In this document: in pieces, positions 14,101-29,100 of the stretch | How the letters are laid out: each line of letters opens with the position of its first letter | Numbering within the stretch: position 1 is the first letter of the stretch | Assembly: GCA_001642005.1 (NCBI GenBank) | Contig: LWCA01000093.1 | Coordinates: 1 to 56,007 of the forward strand | Direction: 5' to 3' | DNA: 56,007 nucleotides | Source of the DNA: Intoshia linei | Lineage: Eukaryota; Orthonectida; Rhopaluridae | The notes under the pieces: generated by a model | The model's input: the letters and a program-made list of their open reading frames with translations, nothing else | The model's database searches: none | What the model was told of the DNA's origin: nothing | Program-made: the position numbers and the translations under genes

Positions 14101-17100
14101 AAAAAATCAATTCATTGTTTGTGTAATAGCGTCTACTGTACATTTTATGCAGATCACATTCTCCTTTCCATTGGTTACTCATACAATGAACAAAAAATTT
14201 TTTTTTCGTACACGTCAAAATACATATCAGCATGATACATTTATATTTAGACATAAAAAAAGAAGTAGATGCACGGAATAAAAGAAATATCGAAATACTT
14301 ACGGAAAGATCCATATATGAACCAAAAGGTAAAAAATTGATATTCAAAACTAAACTTTATGGTAAAAACACATTCAAACCTAACATTTTTAATGAAACCG
14401 ACAAAATTGACAAAACAAATAGCAAATCAATAAAAAGGTGTATGAAAAATAGCCCATGGCCTTCACGAATATCTACAGAATTTGAAAGATTGAATAGATT
14501 TATGGATCGTTGTAGTGACGTTGCAAGCATACTAAAAACAACGATAGACTTCAATTTGCTATCAAATGCAGCAAATATTGGCGGCACTGGATCAGTAACA
14601 TTAGATTCAATGGTAAATGAAATATCAGTTTCATATAGCATTTTGATGGACAATTTTGTAAAAAATTCATATTCTTGGTTAAATATTGATGACGTTTCCA
14701 TATGTTTTGAGGAACATTTTTTTACGTATAGAGTTTATGTTAAAGATTTACAGATGCAATTAGTAGATATTGTCTATTCTGCTTTTTTAAGCTGTGAAAC
14801 TATTCCTGCTAGATTAAAATTTTATCATATATACTATGATATTGACTTATTTGATTCTGATGATATTTTGAAAGCTGACAAAGAATTATTGAAAAGTATT
14901 TTAAACGATTTGGAATATACATATACATTGTTTAAGCAGGAAAATATTTTTATTAATTATAAAATGAGCAATTACCTTAACAAGTTGTTCTGGATAAATT
15001 CTTTAATTGAAAGATTGGATTGTTTTTTTATTAAAATGAAAAAACTCAGACCTAGTTGTTTTCATACAGATGATGGTTGGACTTTGAGAGACAGGCACAA
15101 TGTTATTAAAACTAAATTTTTGGAGTATAAAAGTAATTTATTAGATACATGGATGGAAGGTATCGATTTAAATATGATAAAATATCTAAAAGAACCTATT
15201 ATAATAAGAAATGAAGATTATTTAATGGATAACATTCAGCTGAACCACAATAATTCTATAGGAAACTTAGAAAACGACCTAGATTTAAAAACTGAAAAAG
15301 CGATTGACGATATTAAAAATTTTGAGCCCATCGATCTAGTTGAACCAGTTAAATGTACAAAATTTACGGTAAATTTGAATAAAAATGTTTCTCTTTTCTT
15401 AGAAGAAAAAAAGTACATAATGGATCTTTTTAATATTGAACAATTTCAATTCTCTGAAAGTGTAATTTCATTTGCTGAAACAATAGATAAAATTGTAAAT
15501 TTCGAAAAAAATTATGCAATATTGATCAATACTATATTTTTATACAATCAATCACTAAATTCATTGAATGATAATGAATTTGATATTTTTAATATAATCA
15601 TATGTAAAATAGATAACATGTTAAAAGAAGGATGTGATAAAATTTGTTGGATATCATATAATTGTACTGATTACATCAGTTCAATATCTAACATTATTGA
15701 AAATACATTTTTGGATAAATTGTCAGTATTAAAAAGTGTTACAAAAAAAATTTATACAATTTCTGGAAATTTGTGTGATGGCATAGTAAATGTGTTTCAA
15801 GATATTGGAATAAATGTGTACCAAAAAGAGAAGGAAACCATAAAAATTATCAATTTAGAATCGATTGTAAAACGACACAATGAAATTGAACAAGAATTTG
15901 ACGTAATTCATGAAACAATTAATTCAAAATTACATAACAATCTCATGCACCTATTTAATGTTTTGGAAATATCTGAAAGTTCGCCTTCTTGGATTAAATA
16001 TATTGATTATGTTGAAAATATCGTTTACAATGGAATTACAAACTATTTGAGAATTACATTGACGAACTGTTTATCATTTTTAACCAATCAAAAAGATTTT
16101 ATTATTGATAACACGTTAGAAACAAGTGATAGATATAATAAAAGTGGTAGAAGTACTGGACCTTCAGAACTTGTTGAATTTCCCATATGCATACAAATAG
16201 ATTTGAATTTAATTGAAGGTGAACCAATATTTATTCCATCATTAAATGAAAACTTCGTATCACAAACATTGCTAGACGTTTTTAAAATGATTATAGAAAG
16301 CCACATAAAGAGATGTTCATATGTATCTGTTACAAATGAAAAAAATAAATATATAAAAAATTTGGATAATAATAGTTTATTAAACATAACCATACAAAAC
16401 ATTATTGAAAATGTTAAACGTGTTACACACAGATGTACTAAAGAATTGAGAAATTTTAATAAATACAATTTCATTTATAGGGTTGATCCACATGTTGAGT
16501 TTTACAATTTTTTGAATGGTAATATTTACGAAAGTGAATTTAGAGAAACGGTCAAAGATAAACATAAAAAAACAATGATTTATAAAATTGAATCTGCGGC
16601 AAGTAGTAGAAGTAATCATAAACCTGTTTTAAGTAAGCCAATTTTACTGGAAAATGAAATTGAAAATGACAACGATCCATCCTTGAGTGAATTTTCAATT
16701 GAACTGGAATTATTGAAAGAAAGCTTAAAAAGTATCACTCAAAATCATCAAAATTACAATGTTAGATGGGGACATTTAAATTTTGTACCAATTGTTGAAA
16801 GTACATCAGTCATTATTCGAAAAAGGACGTGGATTTATTTAAATTATTTAGAGAAACTATGTTCAAATTATTTGTGTCAAATGGATACATTTTTAACAAA
16901 AGTTGAACCACAGATTGAAATAGTTCAAGATTCTAATGTTGATAAAAATAAACTTAAAAGTATTATTGGTGTATTCAATCAAGTTAACACGGAAAAGCAA
17001 AATATGGATGAAAGATTTCCATTGCTTCAAAAAACTGTTGATTTAATTGAAAGTTACAATTACAATTTAAACAGTTCTACTCAATTATTATATGACAATG

Positions 17101-20100
17101 CTATTGAAAGATGGAATAATATTAAAAAAAATATGGCGATAGCTAAGAAATATGTTGGGATAGCTATTCAAACTCAATCTGCAGATATTATTGATGAATT
17201 GAATAATTATAATTTACGCTTACAAAATATTTCAAAACGTTTAAAAAACCCACACTTATATTCTGCAGATTTACTAGATACTATTTTCGAAAAATATTCA
17301 ATTGGACACGAAAATTTAAATAAATCTATTAATGCCAAATATACGGAAACTCCACAGAATTGTGATTATCAACAAAATTTTAATCAAAGTGGTGTTTCAA
17401 ATATTTCCAACACATCGAATTTTTCAATTGACCTGTGCAATGAAAAATTAAATGCATCTGACAAAAGGATAATATTATTTGAGATTAATAAAGACTATCA
17501 ATTATTAATCAATGATTCACATGATATCGAACAATTGCAACAATTGATTGAAGTTGAATCCATATCGTTTGATAAACTAAGATGTATTGGAGAACTAATC
17601 GATGATTTAATTCGTACATTTTCTTTATGTGATGTTATTAATCGCAGACATAAAGTATGGATTTCTCAATGTGTTGTTAAAATAAACCTTGAAGAAATTG
17701 ACCATGAATGTGATCAACAATTGTGCGATATTTCACAGTTGAATAATGAAATTTTACAATGGCCATTTGTGAAAAAGTGTAATTTGAATGTTGAAAATAT
17801 TAAAAAATATTTAAATATAATCACTGCTGTATCTAAATCTGATATGAAAACAAGACATTGGAAACAAATTTTTTTGCTATCTAATCAAAAGAATATTACA
17901 TTCACTCCCTTTGCAGATCATACATTAGGTCAACTGATGCTACTTAAATTGGAAAATTATATGGATAATAGTAATTATATTTATCACTATATTCTTCTAT
18001 ATTATATTTACAATTATAATTGAACACATTTTATAATATTCAAAATAATTAAAATAGGTGATTATGGAAAACTTAAAAAAAATTCATTAAAGTAAAATTT
18101 GTAGAGATGGTGACTGTTTGAAAGTATCATGTATAATAATGGTCTGTATAGATCATAACCATATGTTTGGTTGTACCTATTTCTTCTTGTTGGGTAATCC
18201 ATAATCTCATTGATATTTTCAATTTTTAAGTTGATCTTTTATGTCAATATTATATTTAAAAATTACATTGCATATTGTTCAATTTTAATTCGAAATTAAC
18301 CATTACAATTTATTCGTTTTACAAATAATATTATTCTTTTTAGTTAATTACGATTTAAAGTTAATCTGATTGAAAGAATGAATTAAATTTAAGATAATAA
18401 TATTGACCATAGGTGATAAATTAACCGTATAAATTTTTTCCAATCGAATTCGAACAGTTACAGTACTAATTAATCGTTTGTTAAATATTAATGGATCAAT
18501 TTATTGATTTATATAAAATAATTGCAATTAATTGAAAAATAAAAAAATAATTTTCAATTAATAGTTTTTTTCATATAACTGAAAAAATATAAATTGAATC
18601 CTTTTATTGACAAATGGGTGGATGAAATAATTAATTAAATTTTTTTTATGTAGTTCAAAAATTTAATTTAACATTATATACTATAATTTATAATAATAAA
18701 ATATTAAGGTATCAAGTTGACATTGTCAACACTCGTTGTAGCCTATCAGTCCCAAAATGCTATATTTATTTCCAGAAACAATTTTATTTCTAAATTCGAA
18801 GGAAGAAATAAAATAATAGATAATAGAAATATTAACAACTCTTCATTATTCTATGAAATTTTAGAAAAATAGAAACGCGTTTGTCAGCAGAAAAATGATT
18901 TATTTGATTTACTAGCTAGACTGTTATGTACATATTTGATAATAATGATAATATTATAACCACATGACAGTTTTTTAAAAATGATTATGTTATTTTTATC
19001 AATATTCAATTAAATATTAAAAATTTTAATATTTCAAAAAACCATAATGCAATTGATAGGAAATTATTTTTTCATTTTTCAAAATATTAATTATTAATTG
19101 CAAAAAATTCAATTCATTGCAATTATTTTATATAAATTAAGTTAAAAAATGTTAATTATTAAAATTTAATTTTAAAATATTCTGGATTATCAATAATTTT
19201 TTGTCATGGGATTATATTTGCATCTTCTCGTGTAGGTTGTACTGTAAAAACATCCCAAAAATTTTTTAAAAAACCTATGATTAGGGTAAATTTTGCCTTT
19301 TTTTTAAAGATTATTTCATAATTGAAATTTTTATATTTTTATTAGATTTACCACTTTTAATTATGTATTTAAAAAATATTAGTTACCCATAATAGTTCAC
19401 CTAATGATTTAAAATATGCAATAATTCTTTGTATAAAATAATATTAATATAATATTATTACGGTAACTAGGAAACACATTTCCCTCTATCTTTCAGAATA
19501 TACATTTTACAATTCGGTCTATCATTTAAAAATAAAACCTAACACATTTTTTTAAACTGTAAAATGTGTAATTTATATTAGTTATACTCACATTTATATA
19601 CTTATATAGTTTCATTATTAATTAACTCATATATTAACTATACATGAATATTTTTTTATTGATTTCATTGTTACCACTTATGGGAGATTAAATATCAACC
19701 GATTTGAACATTTTACATGTATGATTAATTTTAGTTTTGGATGTGGTTAAAAAATCTCACAAAGACGAAGAATTAGAAAATAAATTGAAAAATTATGAAG
19801 CAGATTGGTTATCTAGTGTATTTTATTTACAACCATGTTTCATGAATTATTTGATTATTGGTAAACCTGATACATACACACCAAAAAATATGAACAGTAT
19901 AACAACCGACGAAAAAGTGAATTCTACACAAAATTTTAAACGTCGAGCTTCATCTATGATTGGATTAAATATAATAAAAGAATGTGGAGTAAGATAAATT
20001 TAAATTGTACGTCGGGTGTCAATTTAATGAAATTGGTATTGAGAGATTGGCGGTAGTGAGAAATTTTTTTTTAAGTTTGTTATAAAAATAAAATATAGTA

Positions 20101-23100
20101 GTGTACAATTATATCTTGTATTGAGAGGTCTGAATGTATTTTTTTATCTCGTTTTTCCCAAAACATTTTACCGTGGATCGATAACTTTCATTACATTACA
20201 TTTATAGTGAATTATAAATATTGTCGCATTTCAAAAGGGAGACAATTTTTAAAGTTCAGTTCAAATTAATATTTGACTCATTTCGCGTCTCTCTCTTACC
20301 TCCTACTACCCTTCATATCTCCCTCTCACCATTTCTGTGGTCGTATATATAATCCTTACATATATACTATGCTACGCAATATTTTTTGTGTGTGTTCCAC
20401 TTTATTTCAGTAACTACCATTCTTAAAATTATATAAACGCTACATTTCTATTACAGTTTTTTCCTGGGTGATAATAAGATAAATTTCAACCTCCCAAACT
20501 CACATCGTATTTGGCAAAAACCCCAATTGTCTTTTTTTTGAAAATCAAACGAGTTGGAGAATTTAAAAAAATACATACGCTGATACGAATTTTAAAATTA
20601 TAAACATTATCATAAATTTAAATTTAAAAAACTTATATCTTCAGACCCAAAACCCCAAATTACCCTTTTTTTTATTATGAAAACAGCCCTAACTTTACAA
20701 AATGTACAGGTGGTACAGTTGTATCCTGTTAACACACACAAAAAATTTGAATCCAAATAAGTGACAACTTCACGGTCAAAAAAGCATTTTAATATTCATA
20801 TATTTTTTTCCGAAGTATTTTATTAAAACAAAAAATGTGAAATAATTAATGGTCCGAAAATTAAAAAAATAAAAGTTATTCTGATAGCTTATTCCAGTTG
20901 ATATAAATACAAAATTTGAATCCCACAAATACAACTTTGTTATTATGATTTTTATATTTATGACTAGCTTGACTGTTATTACTTTATTTTATTTAATTAT
21001 GAATTTTGATATTCAAAACTTGTTTCCTTTGAGGTAACTTAAAAAAGCTTTTATAAAAAAATACTAGAAATTACTGTCCTGGTTTTTATATGAATTTAAT
21101 CATTTTGTAGACAAATAAAATTCTCATGAATTATGAAATTTAAAAATTGTAAAACACCTTAATGTACATACTTTAAACAATGTAGATATTTATACTATAC
21201 TTATAAATTTATTTCGTAGAATACAACATTATCGTATCAATTAAAAAACACTAAAAAATTGTTTCTTAAATTAAACAAACACCACAGGGAATTGGCAAAA
21301 CTTTTTAAATCAACACTGTCTGGATCATTTGCTGATCAAATATATACATGGAAAAATAATCTAAAAATTATTGAGGAAATTTTACACATATGGTTAAAAT
21401 TCGCCGAAAGATTTAGAAAAATAAATCAAATTATGAAGAATAACGAAATTTACGAAACTTTAAAGAAAAAATGTACTCAATTCTGTTACATAAATAATGA
21501 ATATAACGGATTTATGCAACATGTTTATGAATTTCCGAATATTATGAAAATATGTTTTAAAAAAAGTAAATTACTTTCGTAACGTATAAATGTTATGTAA
21601 TTAACCTGTTAACTGGTTGTTTAGTTTAATTTTATCCATTAAAAATTTGATTATAATAATTATATATTACAGTTATATTTCAAGATTTGTGCTGTTTTAT
21701 ATTTAAATTATTATAATTTATAAAAACGCGTGTTAGAAATATAAATTTAAGTTTATTTTCGTATTTTTATTAATTTGTTTTTACAAAAACTTAAATTCCT
21801 GCTTCGTTTGTTAAATCAGTTCATAGGTTAATATTCACAAAATATAATTATACATATTATATATAAACATACTAACTGAATCACTAATGAGTATTATGTT
21901 CATTGAAAATTATTCAACATGGTTAAACACATTTTTATTCAGTAGTGCATAAATTACTTTTACTTACTTTTATAAAAATTATTGATTATGGCATAATCGA
22001 TAGTGATTTTCAAATGGGGACTTGGCCTAACCAGGGGGACCTACAGAGTCTGATAGGTCACAGATTTAACCTTTAAGAGATCTTTTACCATATTCTACTG
22101 TACTAATTATTGAAGTCTATCAACTTAATTTATTAAAATTAAGAGTTAACTGATATAATCATATCAATTAACAATAATAAAATAACTGTATTCCACATAA
22201 ACCTTTACGAGACAATTGCATGATTATGTTAAATAAATGTGAACTGAAATTTTTACAATGTATGATTATAAGGGTGTCACATCAAATATTTTTTTTAAGA
22301 AATATAAAAACATACCTGTAGATTAGATTTAATTTAAAAATAGACCATTAACGAATGTGCGTTCATCAATTAAATAATTTACAAAAATAGCTAAATTTAA
22401 GTTTATTTTCATGTTTTTCTGAATTTTGTTTGACAAAAACTGAAATTTCTGCTTTGTTTGTGGAGGAAAATTAAAAATGTTTTGTATATTTTAATAAAAC
22501 GTGTTGAGCAGCATCATTTACAATTCACTTTATTCTATAATACAAAAAAACATTTGTTTTTTAATTATAATAAATATGATGATTTTGTTTTGCCGTTTAA
22601 ACAATGTTTGTGAAATAAATAAATGTAAACACTTTTTCGAACTTTTTGAAAATGTTAATCTAATTTTAGAAGAGACCTTAAGATAGTCATAATGCAACCA
22701 AAATTTTATGTATTTTTAATATACCAATAAAATAAATGATTTTGTAAATATTAACCTACAATATATCATTATAAACAATTATAATCGATAATAATTACAT
22801 AATTATTATTCAAAGTATTTTGTTAAAATTTATTTAAATCTGTGACTATATTTTAAATGTCTTCCTCTATTGTGAACAAATTTAATGCTCGTTTATATTT
22901 TTTTAAGTAAAATGACGTGTAAAATAGGACATAATGTTAATGCGTATTAATATTATTTATTAATCCGCATAAATTGTCGTATTTAAACATACTCCACAGT
23001 AAATTTCATTATGTTAATTGATTAAACTAAATAAATTATAAATTTTTATTATTAAATTAAGGTCTCTTATAAAAGTAGAGTAAACTTTTCGAAGCGACAA

Positions 23101-26100
23101 AAAAATTTATACGTTTAACCAACTACAAACAACAAAAAAAATGATAAATATAGCTGTAATATGAAAAATTTTTTTTTATATTATAAAAATTATTATATTA
23201 TTAATAACGTCAATGGTAGTTGATGCAGCTTAACATTATTTATTAAAATGTACAATTATTTTCAAATTTTTTACACAAACGAAGCACGAATTCAAGTTTT
23301 TGTAAAAATTCAGAAAAGCATGAAAATAAACTTAAATACAGTCAGACTTGTTGATAGTGAACTTAACTGATTATATAGAAAATAAACTTAGATTCATAAT
23401 TAATAATGTTTATGATTTGTTATTTTCATTGTTCATTATTTTTTATAGTGAACATTAAAAAAATTCGGAACCAAATGTTCACTATACACAATTCTGACTG
23501 CATATTGATTTATTTGAAAATAAATTTAGCTATTTTTTATAGAACTGCTCCGTGTAGCAATTTTCTGGCAATTCTGGAAATTATATAATTACGTTTCATG
23601 AATTAAGTATTTTTTATTGCTTATTCTCAGCTAAATATTAAAGCCAAATTTAATTTTTTCACTATTAATTAATGATAATGAAATTTGAAAGTTATGAAAC
23701 AGCTTTAAAAGTTAGCATTTCAAATGTGAAATTTTTTGCTTTTAATTTCTAAATCAGCATAATCTCGTAAGGGTTAAATCTATGCCATTTAATTATATCC
23801 TTTTAATGGGTCCCGTATTGGTTTAAAGCGTTCATGTTCATTAGTTTAATTTAATAAGTAGAAAATAAATGTGAACTATTCTTGTTTGATATTTAAATTA
23901 GATTTAAAAAGATTTTTCTTTCATCTTGGTGATAAGCTTAAAATGTGTGAAATTGCCATAGAGAAAATGTTAATTGCAAAGCGATCTGAATTTCCAAGGT
24001 TGTATTTTGTATCAAATACAACTTTGATTAATGTATTTAGTGGAGGTAAAATTAATAATGCCTAATATAGAGTACTAGCTTGGCTGTTTTGTACTACGTA
24101 AAAACAGCACCTAGTTCTGCCGAGGGCGGACTTATCTAAATCTACTTAAAAAATAAATTCAATAATAAAATCTTACTTAAAAATACTACTCATTAATAAT
24201 CATTTAAAGAAGTCATTCCTTAACTTGACGCGAACTTTTTTGAAGTCTAAAATTAAATGACAATTTTTATTAATTTATTTGAGTTTTAGAAAAAAAATTT
24301 ACAAAATGTTGTTTTTTCCCTAAAATTTTATGTTAGTAAAAATTGAGTTATAGGAATGTGACTACCTAGTATATAATTATATTATAGGTCTTGATGTCGA
24401 AATCATGAATAGATACATTTATCTTTTATTTCCAAATATAAAATATTTGGACTATCAATTAATTCAAAATGATACCAAGATTGCCTCAAATGTAAATGGC
24501 GTCTTAACAGCCCTTTTCCAAATAAACTCAATTTACATGCAAAATGGTGATATACTTGAATTGGGTATACCTGTTATATGCAATATTAATGTGGATTCAT
24601 GGTTATCACAATTGGAATGTTCTGTAACGTTGGCTCTAAAAACTCAATTAATATTTGTCCTCAATTTTGACGACAACCCGGTGAAATCTATAATATGTGG
24701 TGATGATCTTAATGATAACAATCAATGTTCCATTAAATCGAACGAGGAAGAAGCACATTCAATTTTATATCCATACTCTGTTTTGTACAATAACATTATT
24801 AGGAATCGAAAAAGTATTAATTCTTTATTAGAAAACGAATCCTTAGTTAATGGTAATTACTACACTAATAAATAATAATAATTAACACACCATGTCATTA
24901 AGTCATAACTAATGATATTTCTACAATCAAAATGAAATTAAGTTTATTATATAGAACATTTAATTATTTATTTGGACATTTGAATCGATTGATTGATTCG
25001 AAAAGATTTACAAAGATTGACACTAAGAAATTTTCACCATTTTGTTTCATTTGTCTAATATTTTTAGGTAAGCCAAAATGTTTAATCGACTTGCCAATCT
25101 TTAAAATATTGACAAAACCTGTCTTTTATGAAACAAGCCGAATGTAAATTTGAATTGACTATAAAATTAAATCCGAAAATATATGACACTAATAATTATT
25201 TTCAATCTTCTCATGCATATTAAAAATATAACAAAAGATTGTCAAAATTAATTGGCAAACTTTAATTATTTACTAAACCAACTATGGCTTGTCATTCTTT
25301 CTTTGACAGCCTAATTTAAGACAATAATAAAAAATTTGGTGAATTATATTGCCATATATTTACTAAATTTATGATAATACAGTGATATTTCGTTCTTATG
25401 ATGTTCGATTACTTAAATTTTAGTTTATTTAGAAACAATTTTAAGCCAAAAATATTTTTTGCAATCATAGATATGTAATTTTGGCTTTACATTTATCTTT
25501 AAATAAACTAAAATTGAAGTAATAAAACAAAGAGATCGAGATATCACTGTATAACATAACATATTTAATAAAATGAAATTTTTTTTCGAAGATATGTATG
25601 TAGCTAAAATTTTTGTGATGAACATATTTTACTTTTAAATTTTTCAAATCGCAATCAAATGATGAATGATTATAAAATCATAGTAACTAGCATATTTTAA
25701 TAAATCGCAATTAATTCAACTTAATATACGATAAATGAATATTAAATAAATTAAAGGTACCCAATAATTAACTCAACAGTGTCTCTTCAACAGGTCGAAG
25801 ATCTCAATCCGGTTGTAGTAGACATTTAAAGGGTATTTCAACTATCTAAATCCAGATCTACTGAAAAACTTTGATTCGAATTTTTGAGTTATTGAGATTA
25901 CAAGAAAAATATGTAATACATTTTTTTTTGAATATTTAATTTCAATTTTACTATAAAATTTTAATCAGATTGTAATACAATTAAAATTACGATTATAGTA
26001 CGATATTATTACGATACAATTACGATATTAACTAGCTTGACTGTTATGTACTACGTACAAACAGCACCTAGCTCTGCCGAGGGCAAATTTTTATTATACC

Positions 26101-29100
26101 AAAAAAATAAATTGATGTTCAAAATCTAACTTAAAAATCCTACTATTCACAGTTATCAATCCTTTAAAGGAGTGGTTCCCAAACTTGTTTCAAATGGAAC
26201 CATCATATAACATTACTTTAAAGTGAATTATTCCATCTTAATTTTTAGTTTGTTAACATTTGCGTATAGAATTTTAGAAACAATTGATATCCCATTTTTT
26301 TAATCTATTAGACAGAATGTGTCTATAATATTAAAAATAAAGTAAAAACAATCCAATCCTAATAATTGTCATAAATAGCATAAATGCCAGAAAAAATATA
26401 ATTATAAAAACCTTTTGTCATTTTCAATGTGATGATATATATTCAGTACCAATTTAATTAATACTGAAAAATACCAATTATGTATCAATTATGTATTTGA
26501 ACAATGATTTTAAAACTTTTAGTTTATATTTTAATTTAAAATCGAGTTAGAGAATTGGCGAGTTCTAGAGAGAATACTGTATAATTTAATTATAATGACA
26601 TTTTTATTGACTTGTCAAAATCTGACATGTTTACAATCAAGTATATTCTTGATGTTATTTGAAAATTTATAACTATTTTTGAGGTTGTCTAGTTTGATAA
26701 AAAGGCTAATATACATGTTGTTGTAAGATTTCTAAACTGAACACACAATTCTCAATATGATGTAGAATTATAATATAGTACATTGCGTTTAGATGATCGA
26801 AATTTATCCCAAATTGAATCACCTATGAATGATCACGTAGAAATTAAAGAAAATAATGAATCATTAAAGGAATATTTAATTGAAAATATAGGTGTGGAAA
26901 GATACAACTATTTCGATACAGATACATTTCTATCAATTCTAAATGCTACCGGGCAGATTTTGAATTTATTTTTAAAAATTAAATTGACTAAACTCATTGA
27001 TATTCATTTTGTTAATTCTTTTAACATTGAAAATGAAGAAGATAAAAATCAAATAGAAAAACCAAATATACCGCAATACAACGCTTTGAATTACACAGAT
27101 CACCTTATTTTAGTTATCTCCATGATGATAAACTATAACAAACAAAGTAATTTAATATTTAACTACGTTTAAATATGTATTAGGTTGACTGTTATGTACT
27201 ACGTACAAACAGGACCTAGCTCTGCTGAGCGCACATTTTTTTATACTTGAAAATAAATTCACGTAGAAAATCTAATTTAAAAATCCTACTATTCACTATT
27301 ATTAATCCTTTCAAGTAGTGGTTACCAAATTTGTGTCAGGTGGAACCATCATATCACATTACTTTTTACTTTAAAGTGAATTATTCCACTTAATTTTTTG
27401 TTTGTTAACATTTATAAATAAAATAAAAAAACAGTCCAATCCTAAAAATTGTCATAAATAACACAAATTTCAGAATAAATTAAATTATAAAAACCTATTT
27501 TGTCATTTTCAATGTGATAATATATATTCAGTACCAATTTAATAAATACTTAAAATTACAAATTATGTATCAATAATTAACCGAATCTCCACATTATTTT
27601 AGTCGAATTTTCCAAATTTCCAAAGGATTGTAATAAATATAAACATGATATTAACAAAGTTGTTTTAGTTGCGTTGTTTAGTTTCTATTTAAATTTTATT
27701 CAAAATGTTTTGAAAATGATAATTTGAAATTTAAAAATTGTGCAGCTTTGAATAAAATTCCGAAAAAATGAATTATATAGATTTTCACCCATATTTCTTT
27801 ATTGGAAATTTGTAGACGTTCACTGTTGTTTAAAATAGTAGTAAGTATATAGTAGTGGTAAGTGGTAAGTGGATATAGTAGTAAATAATAGTAGGATCAA
27901 TATTTACATTTTCAATTTTTATTTTAATCGAAATATTTGAAAAATATTGATTGATAGTATATTAAAAATTATTTTTTATCAGAATGCGTAGATTTCTCTG
28001 GTTTAACTTTTGTATTTGTATCAACGGTTAATTATTTCACATTTTTTGTTTTAATAAAATATTTCGGAAAAAAATATATGAATACTAAAATGATTTTTTG
28101 ACCTAAGTCGTGACTTATTCGGATTGAAATTTTTAATTTTGGAATAATTCGGTGTGTTAACAGGATACAACTGTACTACATGTAAATTGTTTGAAATTCT
28201 GATATTTAAAATAATCAACCCGACTCAAATCTTATCATTAAATATTTTTATTGAGAAATATTATTAATATTACATAAATGCATAGGATGCGTGCAGTACG
28301 TCATTAAAATTATCACTTTTTTGAAAAAATGTGAAACTCTACTGGAAGCGTCTGGTACGGTTTATAAAAAGTGCAAAACCTTCAATTTATTATATTAAAT
28401 ATATATTTTATTCAGTTTTTTGTAATTTAATTTTTTGTAATTTAAGATTCAAATAACTACTCTACACCTACATTATTATACAAATTGATGAACAGTTTGA
28501 GTTTATTATTGTATTACAAAGAAATTGCTTCCAATGGTACAAAAGCAGTTGATACAATAAGTGATGAATATTTTAAATGGCAGAGCTCACTAAAATATTA
28601 TCACAACGTGAATACAATAAACATTAGAGTAAATTTAAAATTGAATAATATTTTATGGTGTAAATAGGTGATGACATTTACGTTTACCTATCAGTTTGAA
28701 TTAGTTGATTCTAAAAATGACATCCTATCATCTAGTCATTCCAACAAGTTTGTTTGGTTCATAATACATGCAATTCAATCTTATCAGCCTTTGCAAATTG
28801 GCATGAAACAGGTATAATCAGAATAGTAATAATTAATGATACGCAATGTATTTAAATTAGATGCAATTATTAAAACAGTTGAGTTACGCATTCGGAGTAT
28901 TGATGAAAGTGGTATACCTTGACGAAACCACTACTCAAGAAAGGATTAGGAATCTTCTTAAAGGATTATGTTCAACAGGTATTGAATAGTGATGGAAACT
29001 AGATCACATGTGGTATACTAATTTTTTGAGTATATTCGAAAATTATTTTCTAGTGAGTTTTCTAATAAAAAAATTGTTATGAGCTCTTGGAAATGTAACG

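Larger units (their letters stand above)
12177..14138. mobile_element. Outer element of a nest, CAGTAG(A/G)CGCTATT ends
   Basis: CAGTAGGCGCTATT at 12177 and its inverted partner AATAGCGTCTACTG ending at 14138 are each flanked by TA. A second inverted pair lies just inside ('ttccattacaaca' near 12205; 'tgttgtaatgaatagc' near 14045). Everything between, including two further elements, appears to have been inserted later. No coding sequence of its own. Confidence 0.55.
24853..26792 (+). other. Intron 12
   Basis: 1,940 bp with a partial mariner-type MITE at 25395-25520 and a CTAG-TIR repeat from 26031. A 71-codon frame at 24932 ends at a good donor (gtaagc) but its phase fits neither neighbour, so I do not call it an exon. 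Confidence 0.6.

Noticed and set aside
16088-16619. Minus-strand frames inside exon 8, and similarly at 37279-37896, 38857-39147 and 45181-45483
   Set aside because: Shadows of the dynein coding strand.
22501-22686. 61-codon open frame
   Set aside because: It lies wholly within the terminal arm of a deletion derivative of the long-TIR element, with homologous non-coding arms elsewhere.
24932-25067. Possible extra dynein exon (YRTFNYLFGHLNRLID) ending at a strong gtaagc donor
   Set aside because: Its acceptors give a phase that fits neither exon 12 nor exon 13, and the sequence does not resemble the expected dynein segment; exons 12 and 13 join directly in phase.
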